From contig CANNOC010000006.1 in the NCBI GenBank assembly GCA_947507155.1, forward strand, positions 34,787 through 98,786: a stretch of 64,000 bases of DNA, written 5' to 3'. The notes beneath the pieces are model-generated. The model had not been told where the DNA came from and searched no databases. It saw only the letters and a program-made list of their open reading frames with translations. Of the stretch, positions 1 to 9,273 are shown piece after piece (the stretch's first letter is position 1; each line of letters opens with the position of its first letter). This stretch comes from an uncultured Collinsella sp. (lineage in GTDB: Bacteria > Actinomycetota > Coriobacteriia > Coriobacteriales > Coriobacteriaceae). A program made the position numbers and the translations under genes.

Positions 1-767
1 GTGAGTGTGCCGTCGCCGGGGCCCTCGGTCACAACGACCTTGGTGCTTGCAGCCTCGTCATCGGCAGCAAAGCCGCAATCGTCGCAGTAGACCAGCGAAG
101 CCTCGCCGGCGTCGGCCAGCGCCATGTACTCGACGGAGGTATCGCCGCCGATCTCACCGGAGTCGGCAACAACGGGCAGGGCCTTGATGTAGCAGCGCTC
201 GCAGATGTTGGCGTAGGCCTGCTTCATCTTGTCGTACTCCTCCTGCAGACTCTCCTGCGTGGCAGAGAAGCTGTAGGCGTCCTTCATGATGAACTCGCGA
301 CCGCGCATCAGGCCAAAGCGGGGACGGAACTCGTCGCGGAATTTATCCTGGATGTGATAGAGATTCACCGGCAGCTGCTTGTAGGAACGCAGCTCGTTGC
401 GCACCAGGGCAGTCACGGTCTCCTCGTGCGTGGGGCCCAGCACGAACTCGCGTCCGTGGCGGTCATCAAAGCGCACGAGCTCCTTGCCATAGGCATCGAT
501 ACGGCCGGACTCACGCCACAGCTCGGCATCGACCATGATGGGCATCATGAGCTCCTGGGCGCCGGCAGCGTCCATCTCGTCGCGCACGATGTTCTCGATC
601 TTGCGAATCGAGCGCCAAGCAAGCGGCAGATAGGAATAGAGACCGGCGGCCTCCTTGCGAATCATGCCGGCACGAAGCAGCAGGCGATGGCTCGCAAGCT
701 CGGCGTCGGCCGGATCCTCTTTGAGCGTCGGAGCATACAGCTTTGACATATACATTGCTCGAGTCAT
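1..767 (-). CDS. proS: Prolyl-tRNA synthetase, N-terminal part (cut by window edge)
   Basis: Charges tRNA-Pro with proline in the cytosol. The frame was read directly from the reverse strand; the ORF track omits it because it has no stop inside the window. About 255 codons are visible. The N-terminus contains the class II motif 1 region ([16 protein letters not shown]), then the THEET segment and motif 2 ([20 protein letters not shown]). The visible part ends in the bacterial insertion domain, where a Cys pair (VYCDDCGF) marks its start. The ATG at 767 follows the ispG TAA directly, with GAGGAG upstream overlapping the ispG end, so it is the last known gene of the ispG-side operon. The C-terminal editing and anticodon-binding parts lie outside the window. 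Confidence 0.95.
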   Translation of the reverse strand, partial: MTRAMYMSKLYAPTLKEDPADAELASHRLLLRAGMIRKEAAGLYSYLPLAWRSIRKIENIVRDEMDAAGAQELMMPIMVDAELWRESGRIDAYGKELVRFDDRHGREFVLGPTHEETVTALVRNELRSYKQLPVNLYHIQDKFRDEFRPRFGLMRGREFIMKDAYSFSATQESLQEEYDKMKQAYANICERCYIKALPVVADSGEIGGDTSVEYMALADAGEASLVYCDDCGFAADDEAASTKVVVTEGPGDGTL

Positions 768-1850
768 TTATTTCTCCTCAATAAGCTTGTCGACCTCGGC
801 CATAAGCGCGTCGACAATTTGGTCCTCAGCTACTTTACCAATGATCTGGCCGTGCGAAAAGAGCAGGCCCTGACCTCGTCCGCAGGCAACGCCCAAGTCG
901 GCGTCAGAGGCCTCGCCGGGGCCATTGACCGCGCATCCCATAACGGCGATTGAAAGCGGCGCGGAGTAGTTCTTAAGCCGCTCGGTGACCTCCTCGGCGA
1001 TAGGAATGAGGTTGACCTGGCAGCGAGCGCACGTGGGGCACGATACGATCTCGGGGCCACGGCGGCGAAGACCCAGTGACTGCAGGATACCCCAGGCGAC
1101 CGGCGGCTCCTCGACCGGATCGGCCGTGAGCGAGACGCGCATGGTGTCGCCAATGCCCTCGGAAAGCAAAATTCCCAGGCCCACAGAGCTCTTAATGGTG
1201 CCCTGGAGCTTGGTTCCGGCCTCAGTCACGCCCAAATGAAGCGGAACATGGGGGATTTCGCGCGACAGGGCACGATAGGTGTCAAGCGTCGTGGACACGC
1301 TATGAGCCTTGGCGGAAAGCACGATATTGGTAAAGCCGCGATCCTCAAAATGTTTGACGAAACGCTCGCTCGACATCACAAGCTTTTCGGGCTGCGTAAG
1401 GTCATCGCGCTCGGCGATATCCTGCTCAAGCGAGCCGGCGTTCACGCCAATGCGAATCGCGCACCCAGCGGCGCCCGCGGCATCGATCACGGCATCGACC
1501 TTGGCCCAATCGCCAATGTTGCCGGGATTGATGCGGAGCTTAGCGGCACCGGCCTCCACGGCGCCAATGGCGAGCTTATGGTTAAAGTGGATATCGGCAA
1601 CGATCGGCACCGGAGACTCCGCACAAATCGTGCGAAAGCCCTTAAGCGCGGCCTCGGTAGGCACACTCACGCGCACAACATCACAACCCGCCTGGGCAAG
1701 CGCACGCACTTGCGCAAGCGTTGCCTGGGCGTCGGCGGTATCGGTACAGGTCATGGACTGAACCACCACCGGAGCGCCGCCGCCTATCTGCACGTCGCCC
1801 ACAAATACGGGGCGCGTCATCTCGCGCGGCAAAGGATGGGACAAAGACAA
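768..1850 (-). CDS. ispG: 4-hydroxy-3-methylbut-2-en-1-yl diphosphate synthase (IspG/GcpE)
   Basis: Converts MEcPP to HMBPP in the MEP isoprenoid pathway, using a [4Fe-4S] cluster. The N-terminal TIM-barrel part begins VFVGDVQIGGGAPVVVQSMT. The cluster ligands lie in SCPTCARC and in GCAVNGPGEASDADLG near the C-terminus. The ORF track starts at 1937, inside rseP. I prefer the TTG at 1850 because AGGGGAG sits 8 nt upstream (overlapping the rseP stop) and the resulting start, LSLSHPLPREMTR, fits the family. The ATG at 1820 is the alternative. Length is about 360 aa, usual for the short bacterial form. It lies between rseP and proS; dxr, another MEP gene, is two genes away. Confidence 0.94.
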   Translation of the reverse strand: MSLSHPLPREMTRPVFVGDVQIGGGAPVVVQSMTCTDTADAQATLAQVRALAQAGCDVVRVSVPTEAALKGFRTICAESPVPIVADIHFNHKLAIGAVEAGAAKLRINPGNIGDWAKVDAVIDAAGAAGCAIRIGVNAGSLEQDIAERDDLTQPEKLVMSSERFVKHFEDRGFTNIVLSAKAHSVSTTLDTYRALSREIPHVPLHLGVTEAGTKLQGTIKSSVGLGILLSEGIGDTMRVSLTADPVEEPPVAWGILQSLGLRRRGPEIVSCPTCARCQVNLIPIAEEVTERLKNYSAPLSIAVMGCAVNGPGEASDADLGVACGRGQGLLFSHGQIIGKVAEDQIVDALMAEVDKLIEEK

Positions 1851-1863
1851 TCCAAACACTCCC

Positions 1864-3225
1864 CTACAAAATAAATCGAAGGACGTCGGAACGAAGCATA
1901 TAGACAAACAGCAGCGCAAAGAGCGCGATGCCGACATAGCTCACGATCGTCTGCACCTTCAGCGGCAACTCGCGACCGGCGACCTTTTGGATGATCTCGA
2001 TAACCAGCTTTCCCCCGTCGAGCGGCGGAATAGGCAGCAGGTTCATAAAGCCCAGCGAAAACGAGATGAGCGCGGCAAACGTCAAGAACGTCGCAGGGCC
2101 GGCTGCCGCCGCCTGAGAAGACATGACACTGATGCCCACAATCGAGCTGGACTGATCGAGTATCTCCATCGTATGCTGCGGCTGCAGCAGGCGCATCACG
2201 CCCTCAGCTGTCTGCTGAACATAGGAGAACGACAGGCGCGCCGACGTAATGGGGTCCAAATGGACCACCTGCGTAGAGGCATAAACGCCCAAACGCTCGC
2301 CCTCCTTGAGCGCGACCGAGGTCGTAAATTTCTTGCCGTCGTGCTGATACTCAATGGCGATATCGTCCTTGCCAGCGGCCGCTCCGATCGCATCGTACAC
2401 GTCCATCCAGGAAGAGCACGACACGCCATCGACACTAAGAATCGTGTCGCCGGCCTCGATGCCCGCCTTGGCGGCTATCGAGCCTTCTTCGACCTGACCG
2501 ATCACATTGCTATCGACCGGCACCGATACGCCGGCGATAGAGTAGATACTCATAAGCAGCAAAAAACCCGTCAGGATATTGACGAGAATGCCCGCGAGCA
2601 GCATAAAGGCACGCTTGAGAAAACCCTGGCCCAGATAGGTATGCGAGCGCTCCTGCTCAAGAAACTCCGAAGCAGTGACCGGCAACTCCCACACGTCGCC
2701 CTCTGCAGTCGCATGCTCTCGATCGAATTTGCGACCGTCAAAGGTGGTATATCCTGCAGCATCGCGCGGCAGCGTCTGGTACCTAACCGGATAATAGCTG
2801 GGTGAAGGCTTCTCCCTTTCCTCGTACCAAGGTGCAATGGAACCCCAGCCCAAAAGCAAGGCACAAGCCTCGAGAACATCCTCCTCGGGCAGCTCCAGCT
2901 CGACGGAAAGGTCTGCAACCGAAACGCGACCATGACGATAGATCGCCGCAAGCACACGGTCGGCGCACGAGACATCGGTCGGGTCCATACCGCAGATAGC
3001 GGCATAACCACCCAGCAGCAGCGGCGTCACGCCAAACTTGGTACCGATGCGACGCGACGTATGGTGAATGTCGAAGCGACACGGTAGGCCCAAGAAAAAC
3101 TCGGTGACGCGCACGCCGCACGCACGGGCCGCTAAAAAGTGGCCACCCTCGTGCAGAAACACGAGGACGGATAGCATCAAAAGACCCCAAAAGACCGAGG
3201 AGAGAACGCTCAGAACAGTATCCAT
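1864..3225 (-). CDS. rseP: Site-2 zinc metalloprotease RseP/RasP with an unusual inserted domain
   Basis: Membrane-embedded M50 protease that cleaves transmembrane segments, for example of anti-sigma factors or signal peptides. The zinc motif HEGGH is near residue 25 in the first membrane helix. A PDZ domain (about residues 225-300, IAAKAGIEAGDTILSVDGV) and the C-terminal LPIPPLDGGK motif near residue 398 are present. Between LLLGGY and YLGQGFLKRA there are about 110 extra residues, including a stretch that resembles a winged helix (VLAAIYRHGRVSVADLSVEL). The usual LAGPxxN reads LAGILVN. The ATG at 3225 is preferred over the track start at 3297, since MDTVLSVLSSVFWGLLM begins the first membrane helix. 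The flanking genes dxr and ispG are in the same operon. Confidence 0.93.
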   Translation of the reverse strand: MDTVLSVLSSVFWGLLMLSVLVFLHEGGHFLAARACGVRVTEFFLGLPCRFDIHHTSRRIGTKFGVTPLLLGGYAAICGMDPTDVSCADRVLAAIYRHGRVSVADLSVELELPEEDVLEACALLLGWGSIAPWYEEREKPSPSYYPVRYQTLPRDAAGYTTFDGRKFDREHATAEGDVWELPVTASEFLEQERSHTYLGQGFLKRAFMLLAGILVNILTGFLLLMSIYSIAGVSVPVDSNVIGQVEEGSIAAKAGIEAGDTILSVDGVSCSSWMDVYDAIGAAAGKDDIAIEYQHDGKKFTTSVALKEGERLGVYASTQVVHLDPITSARLSFSYVQQTAEGVMRLLQPQHTMEILDQSSSIVGISVMSSQAAAAGPATFLTFAALISFSLGFMNLLPIPPLDGGKLVIEIIQKVAGRELPLKVQTIVSYVGIALFALLFVYMLRSDVLRFIL

Positions 3226-3248
3226 AAAACGAAAAGCAATCCTTACGA

Positions 3249-4436
3249 TTAAGAGCGGGTTGCAGCGAGCACCTCGGCGGCCTTGGCGCGAGCCCATGTA
3301 TCGATATCGCGAAGCTGCTCAAACGATGCAACCGCCTGCGGATCGTGCGCATCCATGCAGGACTCAACGATGCGATCGATATCGGTAAAGGTGCAGGCAT
3401 CGTGCAGGAAGGCATCGACGGCAACTTCGTTGGCGGCATTCAGCACGCACGGCATGGTGCCGCCCGTCTTGCCGGCACGCTCGGCCAGCGCAAGGCAACG
3501 GAACGTCTCCATGTCGGCCGCATCGAAGGTAAGCTGCCCCAACTCACGAAAATCGATTCGAGGCGCCGGAGTATCCCAACGCTCGGGATACGAAAAAGCA
3601 AACTGGATGGGAATGCGCATATCGGACGCACCGAGATGCGCCATCACGGAGCCGTCGGCAAACTCGACCATAGAATGAATCTTTGACTGACGCTGAACGA
3701 CCACGTTGATAAAGTCGAGGTCGCAACCGAACAGATGCATCGCCTCGATACGCTCCAGACCCTTGTTCATAAGGGTGGCGGAGTCAATCGTGATCTTAGC
3801 GCCCATGGCCCACGTGGGATGTGCCAGCGCATCGGCGCGTGTCACGCGATTGAGCTCGTCGCGCGTGCGGCCAAAGAACGGACCGCCCGAGCAGGTGAGC
3901 CAAATACAATGAGCCTCGCGTGGGTTCTCCCCCAGATAGCACTGGTAGATGGCGGAGTGCTCAGAGTCGACTGGAATAAGCTGGCCCGGTTGCGCCAACG
4001 GCATAAGCAAGTCGCCACCGACGACGAGGGACTCCTTGTTGGCAAGGGCAAGGCGCTTATTCGAGGTCAAGGCCGCATGGCTCGCCTCGAGACCGGCGGC
4101 GCCCACAATAGCAACGAGCACGCAGTCGACATCGTCGCGACGCGCGAGCTCGCAAACCGCCTGCGCGCCAACGCCGAGCTTCGTTCCCTCGGGCAACTCC
4201 TGCAGCACGGCGTCATCGCCATGAGCGACATCGGCCACGGCAACGGCCGGGACCGAAAACTCGCGGGCGGCGGCAACGAGCTCCGAGGTGCTGGAGTTAA
4301 CGGACAGTGCCGTCACCTGCAGTCGATCGGCATGCTGACGGCATACATCGAGTGCCTGCGTGCCGATAGAGCCCGTACAGCCCAGAATGGCAACGCGAAG
4401 GCGTCCATCGGGGCCATACGTCGTCTGGAATGACAT
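3249..4436 (-). CDS. dxr: 1-deoxy-D-xylulose 5-phosphate reductoisomerase
   Basis: Second enzyme of the MEP pathway: converts DXP to MEP with NADPH and a divalent metal. The N-terminal Rossmann motif is GCTGSIGTQ. ANKESLVVGG, DSEHSAIYQ and HPTWAMGAKITIDSATLMNK are the family's substrate and metal regions. The usual SGGPF flap is present as TCSGGPF. Length 395 aa is typical. The ATG has GGAGG 9 nt upstream and overlaps the cdsA stop by one base (TAATG), which indicates translational coupling. rseP follows. Confidence 0.97.
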   Translation of the reverse strand: MSFQTTYGPDGRLRVAILGCTGSIGTQALDVCRQHADRLQVTALSVNSSTSELVAAAREFSVPAVAVADVAHGDDAVLQELPEGTKLGVGAQAVCELARRDDVDCVLVAIVGAAGLEASHAALTSNKRLALANKESLVVGGDLLMPLAQPGQLIPVDSEHSAIYQCYLGENPREAHCIWLTCSGGPFFGRTRDELNRVTRADALAHPTWAMGAKITIDSATLMNKGLERIEAMHLFGCDLDFINVVVQRQSKIHSMVEFADGSVMAHLGASDMRIPIQFAFSYPERWDTPAPRIDFRELGQLTFDAADMETFRCLALAERAGKTGGTMPCVLNAANEVAVDAFLHDACTFTDIDRIVESCMDAHDPQAVASFEQLRDIDTWARAKAAEVLAATRS

Positions 4437-5311
4437 TACAGCACGCCTCCGATCATCAAAAGCAGCTGCGCGGTAATGCAGCCAAAGATAAGCGAGTCGC
4501 TTCGATCGAGCATGCCGCCATGGCCCGGAATAAGGTTGCCAGAATCCTTGACGCCCACGCCACGCTTGATGCGTGACTCGATGAGGTCACCGATAACGCC
4601 CAGGATGGACACAACCACGCCGCAAAGCAGCGCATAGGGCAAGCTCAGCTTATAGAAATGCGTCGCCCACAAAATAAGCCAGATAAGAACCGAGCCCAAG
4701 ATGCCGCCGACAAAGCCCTCCCAGCTCTTTTTGGGAGAGATCTTGGGGACCATCTTGTGCTTGCCGATACGGCTGCCCACGATGTAGGCAAACGAATCGG
4801 AGACCCAGAGAGACGCGCAAACACCCACCGAAAGCAGGGCGCCGGCAAAACCGGGCACGGCATCGCGCAGCAGCACGATGGCCGACAGCATAAAACCGGT
4901 GTAGATGGGACCCATGAGTGTCACAGCCACATCGGATATGCGGGTACGCGACGAACAGACATACCAAATGCCCACCGCAAGCATCAATGCAAAAAGCAGC
5001 GCATTCAACAGCAGCGAGTCACCCAGCGCCGAGAGCGGAAAGAGCACGGCGGCAGCGATACCCAGGCGCTCGTTGGCCACCTTGCCATCGAGCTTCGTCA
5101 TGCGGAAATACTCAAAGCAGCACAGGCCGCTCATGACGGAGACGAAGATGGCGGTGGGAACGATACCCAAAACCAGGCAGAGAATAAATACGACGGCGTA
5201 GACGATACCTGCGGCGGCACGGGTAATAAAGCCGGCAAGCCACGAAGTCGCGGCCGCGCCGCTCTTGGCGGCAGGCGCCTTGGGAGCAGACGCCTTGGGA
5301 CGATCGGACAC
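4436..5311 (-). CDS. cdsA: Phosphatidate cytidylyltransferase (CDP-diglyceride synthase)
   Basis: Makes CDP-diacylglycerol from CTP and phosphatidic acid at the membrane, feeding phospholipid synthesis. The protein has about eight hydrophobic segments. Its C-terminal half carries the CTP-transferase signature: SRIKRGVGVKDSGNLIPGHG followed by GMLDRSDSLIFG. The N-terminus is Ala/Pro/Lys-rich and cytosolic. GTG is the start, with GAGGAGG 7 nt upstream. It is 2 nt from uppS and overlaps dxr by one base, so it belongs to the isoprenoid/lipid operon. Confidence 0.95.
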   Translation of the reverse strand: MSDRPKASAPKAPAAKSGAAATSWLAGFITRAAAGIVYAVVFILCLVLGIVPTAIFVSVMSGLCCFEYFRMTKLDGKVANERLGIAAAVLFPLSALGDSLLLNALLFALMLAVGIWYVCSSRTRISDVAVTLMGPIYTGFMLSAIVLLRDAVPGFAGALLSVGVCASLWVSDSFAYIVGSRIGKHKMVPKISPKKSWEGFVGGILGSVLIWLILWATHFYKLSLPYALLCGVVVSILGVIGDLIESRIKRGVGVKDSGNLIPGHGGMLDRSDSLIFGCITAQLLLMIGGVL

Positions 5312-5313
5312 GA

Positions 5314-6108
5314 TTAAGCCTCCTCGGTCTTGCTCAGTCCACCAAACCTACGGTCGCGGCCCTGATAGGCCAAAATGGCGTTGACAAGACCCCAACGATC
5401 AAAGTCGGGCCAATAGGTATCGGTGACATAAAACTCGGAATAGGCAACCTGCCACAGCAGATAGTTCGAAAGGCGAAGCTCGCCGGAGGTTCGAATCACA
5501 AGCTCCGGATCGGGCAGCCCAGCGGTGTACAGGTGCGAAGCAACCATATCATCGTCAATAGCGGCGGGATCGATCTTTCCGGCAGCGGCATCGAGCGCGA
5601 TCTGACGGACAGCACGGGTGATCTCGGCACGGGCGCCGTAGTTGACGGCAAGCGCCAGCGTCATGCCGGTGTGCTCGGCACACTCGGCAAGACCCCGCTC
5701 AAAGACATCGCGGGTCTTCTTGGGCAGTGCGGAAATATCGCCCAAAAAGACAACGCGCACGTTTTCGCGCTTAAGCAGCGGCAGCTCATCGATAAACGTC
5801 TTGGCAAACAGATGCATTAAAACGTTGACCTCATGCTGCGGACGATTCCAGTTTTCGGTGGAAAACGCATAGGCCGAAAGGACGTCGACGCCCAAACGCA
5901 CGCATGCGGTAATGATCTCGCGCAGGGAGACGATACCGGCCTTGTGTCCCTCGGTGCGGGCAAGACCGCGCGCCGTGGCCCAGCGACCGTTACCGTCCAT
6001 GATGCACGAAATATGATGCGGAATCTTATTGAGGTCAAGGTCGGAAAAACCGACGCCCGCAGGGGCGTCGGCAAAGTACTCGACCAGTTTGTTCTCGTCG
6101 TATTGCAC
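5314..6108 (-). CDS. uppS: Undecaprenyl diphosphate synthase (cis-prenyltransferase)
   Basis: Condenses IPP onto farnesyl-PP to make C55-PP, the carrier lipid for peptidoglycan and surface glycans. The catalytic Asp is in HHISCIMDGNGRWA. AYAFSTENWNRP is the substrate-binding stretch, and the C-terminal ELRLSNYLLWQVAYSEFY signature is intact. Length 264 aa is normal. The GTG start has GGAG 7 nt upstream, within the end of frr. The product links the MEP genes here to the mre/mrdA wall genes and the polysaccharide locus further on. Confidence 0.96.
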   Translation of the reverse strand: MQYDENKLVEYFADAPAGVGFSDLDLNKIPHHISCIMDGNGRWATARGLARTEGHKAGIVSLREIITACVRLGVDVLSAYAFSTENWNRPQHEVNVLMHLFAKTFIDELPLLKRENVRVVFLGDISALPKKTRDVFERGLAECAEHTGMTLALAVNYGARAEITRAVRQIALDAAAGKIDPAAIDDDMVASHLYTAGLPDPELVIRTSGELRLSNYLLWQVAYSEFYVTDTYWPDFDRWGLVNAILAYQGRDRRFGGLSKTEEA

Positions 6109-6109
6109 C

Positions 6110-6646
6110 TTAGATCTCCATGACCTCGGCTTCTTTTTCCTTCAAAAGCTCCTCGACCTTGGCAACATACTCATCGGTATACTTCTGGACCTTGGCCTGC
6201 TCGCGACGGACATCGTCCTCGGTGAGCTCTTCATCGCGCTCGAGCTTGTTGTTAAAGTCGCGACGGATGTTGCGAATGGAGACCTTGGCCTGCTCGGCAT
6301 ACTCGCGGCACTCCTTGACGAGCTCGCGACGACGCTCCTCGGTGGGAGCCGGGAACGGCAGGCGCACGACGGTACCGTCAGAGTTGGGAGTAATGCCCAG
6401 ATCGGAAGCGCTGATAGCCTTCACGATTGCGTTGACGAGCGCCTTGTCCCAGGGCTCGATAAGCAGCATGTGAGCCTCGGGGGTCTTAACGGCGGCAACC
6501 TGGGTAACCGGCGTGGGAACACCGTAGTAATCGACCGAAATGTCGGACAGAATGTTAGCGTTGGCGCGGCCCGTGCGAACCTTGGAGAAGTTGTGCTTGA
6601 GGGACTCGAGCGACTTGTCCATGTGGGCGGTGATGTTCTCTGCCAT
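6110..6646 (-). CDS. frr: Ribosome recycling factor
   Basis: Works with EF-G to split post-termination ribosomes. The protein is 178 aa, slightly shorter than the usual 185. The conserved core is KVRTGRANANIL, then VRLPFPAPTEERRRELVK and the C-terminal helix QKYTDEYVAKVEELLKEKE. The ATG has AGGAGG upstream. It sits 2 nt from pyrH and 1 nt from uppS, the classical pyrH-frr-uppS-cdsA order. Confidence 0.97.
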   Translation of the reverse strand: MAENITAHMDKSLESLKHNFSKVRTGRANANILSDISVDYYGVPTPVTQVAAVKTPEAHMLLIEPWDKALVNAIVKAISASDLGITPNSDGTVVRLPFPAPTEERRRELVKECREYAEQAKVSIRNIRRDFNNKLERDEELTEDDVRREQAKVQKYTDEYVAKVEELLKEKEAEVMEI

Positions 6647-6648
6647 GC

Positions 6649-7371
6649 TTAATCCTCCTGATAGACGAGCGTGCCGACGGGCTCACCCGAAAGCGCGCGT
6701 TTGACGGTGTCCTCGCCATCGATGTTGAGGACCAAAATCGGCATACGGTTATCCTGGCACAGTGCCGTAGCCGTGGAATCCATAACCTGCAGACCGCGGA
6801 CGAGAACCTCGTGATAGGTAATCTTGTCAAAGCGGACGGCATCGGCGCACTTGACGGGATCCTTGTCGTAGATGCCGTCAACCTTGGTGGCCTTAATCAG
6901 AATCTCAGCACCGATCTCGCAGGCACGAAGAGCCGCGGCGGTGTCGGTCGTAAAGTACGGATTGCCCGAACCGGCGGCAAAAATAACGACGTTGCCCTTG
7001 GAAAGGTGGTTGATGGCGCGACGGCGAATATAGGGCTCGCAGATCTCGTTCATCTGGATAGCGCTCATCACGCGGCAGGGAACATCGTTGTGCTCGAAGG
7101 CATCCTGCAGAGCGAGCGCATTCATAACGGTTGCCAGCATGCCCATGTAATCGGCCTGAGCGCGCTCCATGCCACCGGCAGCGCCGGCCATGCCGCGGAA
7201 AATGTTGCCGCCGCCGACAACGACGCCGACCTCGTGACCAACGGCGAGCAGCTCCTTGACCTGCTTGGCAAGATGATCGGTAATCTTGGGGTCGATGCCA
7301 TATTGGCCGTCGCCCATCAGTGCTTCGCCGGAAAGCTTAAGAAGCACGCGTTTATATCGGATGTCGGACAA
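6649..7371 (-). CDS. pyrH: Uridylate (UMP) kinase
   Basis: Phosphorylates UMP to UDP in pyrimidine synthesis; a hexameric enzyme of the amino acid kinase fold. Visible motifs are [10 protein letters not shown] at the N-terminus, [10 protein letters not shown], and the C-terminal [20 protein letters not shown]. Length 240 aa is typical. TTG is the likely start: AAGGAGG lies 6 nt upstream and no ATG gives a full N-terminal strand. A strong terminator separates it from tsf upstream, so pyrH-frr-uppS probably has its own promoter in the roughly 60 nt before it. Confidence 0.96.
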   Translation of the reverse strand: MSDIRYKRVLLKLSGEALMGDGQYGIDPKITDHLAKQVKELLAVGHEVGVVVGGGNIFRGMAGAAGGMERAQADYMGMLATVMNALALQDAFEHNDVPCRVMSAIQMNEICEPYIRRRAINHLSKGNVVIFAAGSGNPYFTTDTAAALRACEIGAEILIKATKVDGIYDKDPVKCADAVRFDKITYHEVLVRGLQVMDSTATALCQDNRMPILVLNIDGEDTVKRALSGEPVGTLVYQED

Positions 7372-7411
7372 AGCGATCCTCCTTTAATTAGACTCTCAAT
7401 ATGATATCAAA

Positions 7412-7427
7412 GGCTCTGATAAGAGCC
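7412..7427 (-). other. Short hairpin upstream of pyrH
   Basis: GGCTCT and AGAGCC are separated by four bases, followed on the minus strand by TTTGATAT. It may be a weak second terminator after tsf or part of the pyrH 5' leader. No U-tract longer than three bases is present. Confidence 0.3.
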
Positions 7428-7430
7428 ATG

Positions 7431-7464
7431 AAAAAGCAGGCTGTGAGTAAAACCCACAGCCTGC
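7431..7464 (-). terminator. Intrinsic terminator after tsf
   Basis: A perfect 10-bp stem (GCAGGCTGTG with CACAGCCTGC), a 9-nt loop and TTTTT on the minus strand lie about 25 nt past the tsf stop. It ends the rpsB-tsf transcript. Confidence 0.88.
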
Positions 7465-7488
7465 TCATTACCAGCTACAAGAGCTTAT

Positions 7489-8358
7489 TTACTCGCCACG
7501 GACCAGACGGTCAAAGGCAACGACGGTAATGGTATCGCCGAGCTCCTTGGAGACCTGCTCAGCGTACTTCTTGATGGTGAGGGAGCTGTCCTTGATGAAC
7601 TCCTGCTCGGTGAGCACGGACTGCTTGTAGAACTTCTCCAGACGGCCAACAGCCATCTTCTCCTGAATGGCCTCGGGCTTACCGGACTCGGCAGCCTGAG
7701 CCATGTAGATCTCCTTCTCGTGCTCGACGGTCTCGGCCGGAACCTGATCGCGGGTAGCGCAGATCGGGGCGACGGCGGCAACCTGAAGGGCAACATCGTG
7801 AGCGAAGGTCTTGAAAGAGTCGGCCTGAGCGGTCTCGGCCTTCTCGAAAGCGAACTCGACGAGGACGCCGATCTTACCACCCATGTGGATGTAAGAAGCG
7901 AGAGCGCCATTCTCGACCTTGCGGGCGGAGAAACGAGCGATCTTCATGTTCTCGCCCATGATGTGAATCATCTCGGTGAGCTCGGAGGAGACGGTCTCCT
8001 CGCCCATCGGCTTCTCGAGCAGAGCATCGACATCGGCCGGCTCGGTGGTAGCGACAACCTCGGCGACCTTGGAAGCAAAGCCGGTGAACTTGGCGTTGGA
8101 GCCGACGAAGTCGGTCTCGCAGGAAAGCTCGAGCAGAGCGCCGGACTTGCCGTCCTCGGAGACGAACGCGGCGACAGCGCCCTCGTTGGTCTCACGGCCA
8201 GCCTTCTTGGCAGCCTTGGCGAGGCCGTTCTTGCGCAGAACGTCAACAGCGACGTCCATGTCGCCGTCAGCCTCAACGAGAGCCTTCTTGCACTCCATCA
8301 TCGGGGAGTCGGTCATCTCGCGGAGCTGCTTGACCATAGCGGCAGTAATCTGGGCCAT
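7489..8358 (-). CDS. tsf: Translation elongation factor Ts
   Basis: Guanine-nucleotide exchange factor that regenerates EF-Tu-GTP. The N-terminal UBA-like helix region reads MVKQLREMTDSPMMECKKAL. The central ETDFVGSNAKF motif and the C-terminal dimerisation part are present. The start is the ATG at 8358 (MAQITAAMV), with AAAGGA 6 nt upstream, rather than the track's ATG five codons earlier, whose Shine-Dalgarno would lie inside the gene. Length is 289 aa. It lies 45 nt after rpsB and is cotranscribed with it. Confidence 0.97.
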   Translation of the reverse strand: MAQITAAMVKQLREMTDSPMMECKKALVEADGDMDVAVDVLRKNGLAKAAKKAGRETNEGAVAAFVSEDGKSGALLELSCETDFVGSNAKFTGFASKVAEVVATTEPADVDALLEKPMGEETVSSELTEMIHIMGENMKIARFSARKVENGALASYIHMGGKIGVLVEFAFEKAETAQADSFKTFAHDVALQVAAVAPICATRDQVPAETVEHEKEIYMAQAAESGKPEAIQEKMAVGRLEKFYKQSVLTEQEFIKDSSLTIKKYAEQVSKELGDTITVVAFDRLVRGE

Positions 8359-8403
8359 TGTGGTTCCTTTCAAAGAGATGAAAAAGACTTAAATAGGACT
8401 GAT

Positions 8404-9132
8404 TTACTCGGCCTTGGGCTCGGCGGCCATCTCGGCCTCGGAGACCTGCTCCTTACCGGAGCCAGCGAGGCAGGCGTCGGCCATGAGCTCGCACATAAGG
8501 GTGACAGCGGAGATGGCGTCATCGTTGCAGGGGATGCCGTACTCGACCTCGTCGGGATCGGAGTTGGTGTCGATCAGAGCGACGACGGGGATGTTCAGGC
8601 GCTGGGCCTCCTTGATGGCGTTCTCCTCGCGCTTGGTGTCGATGACGAAGAGAGCCTGGGGCAGACCCTTCATGTCGCGGGCGCCACCGAGGTTGGTCTG
8701 GAGCTTAGCGAGCTCCTTGCCGAGCACAGCCTGCTCCTTCTTGGGCAGCACTGCCATGCGGCCGTCCTCGACCATGGCCTCGAGCTCCTCCATGCGGTTG
8801 ATGCGGGAGCGGATGGTGACGAAGTTGGTCAGCATGCCGCCGAGCCAACGCTGGTTGATGTAAGGCATGTTGGCGCGCTCAGCGGCGTTCTTAACAGCCT
8901 CCTGAGCCTGCTTCTTGGTGCCGACGAACAGCACGTTGCCGCCCTTGGCGACGTTCTTGACGAAGGTGTAGGCCTGGTCGGCGTCAAGGATGGTCTGCTT
9001 GAGGTCGAGGATGTAGATGCCGTTGCGCTCACCGAAGATGAACGGCTTCATCTTGGGGTTCCAGCGACGGGTCTGGTGACCGAAGTGGCAGCCGGCCTCG
9101 AGCAGGGTGCGGATATTAATCTTGGTAGCCAT
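8404..9132 (-). CDS. rpsB: 30S ribosomal protein S2
   Basis: Small-subunit ribosomal protein on the solvent side of the 30S head. It begins [20 protein letters not shown] and carries [19 protein letters not shown], the S2 signature. [17 protein letters not shown] and the C-terminal [12 protein letters not shown] region are present. Length 242 aa is normal. AGGAGG lies before the ATG. A long 5' leader and strong promoter precede it, which fits autogenous control of rpsB-tsf. Confidence 0.98.
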   Translation of the reverse strand: MATKINIRTLLEAGCHFGHQTRRWNPKMKPFIFGERNGIYILDLKQTILDADQAYTFVKNVAKGGNVLFVGTKKQAQEAVKNAAERANMPYINQRWLGGMLTNFVTIRSRINRMEELEAMVEDGRMAVLPKKEQAVLGKELAKLQTNLGGARDMKGLPQALFVIDTKREENAIKEAQRLNIPVVALIDTNSDPDEVEYGIPCNDDAISAVTLMCELMADACLAGSGKEQVSEAEMAAEPKAE

Positions 9133-9267
9133 ATTAAACCTCCTGTGGTTTGCCTCCGCGCGGGGTCATCCTCCAAAACCAACCCGGACATGTGCTACCA
9201 AAGCCCGGGCACCACGGTATGAAGTAGCCGCGCGTGCGTGATAAAAACCTGTTGCCGTGAAGCAACC
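9133..9267 (-). other. Structured 5' leader of rpsB (possible S2 autoregulatory region)
   Basis: About 135 transcribed nt separate the promoter from the rpsB ATG. They contain a GTTGC-GCAAC hairpin near the 5' end and a CCGGG-CCCGG stem-loop around 9183-9209, then AGGAGG. Long structured leaders of rpsB are known to bind S2 in other bacteria. Homology to a described leader family cannot be judged by eye. Confidence 0.4.
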
Positions 9268-9273
9268 CGATGA

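Noticed and set aside
7720-9222. 500-aa plus-strand ORF over tsf and rpsB
   Set aside because: Mirror of two ribosomal/translation genes in high-GC DNA; Leu/Gly/Asp-rich without motifs.
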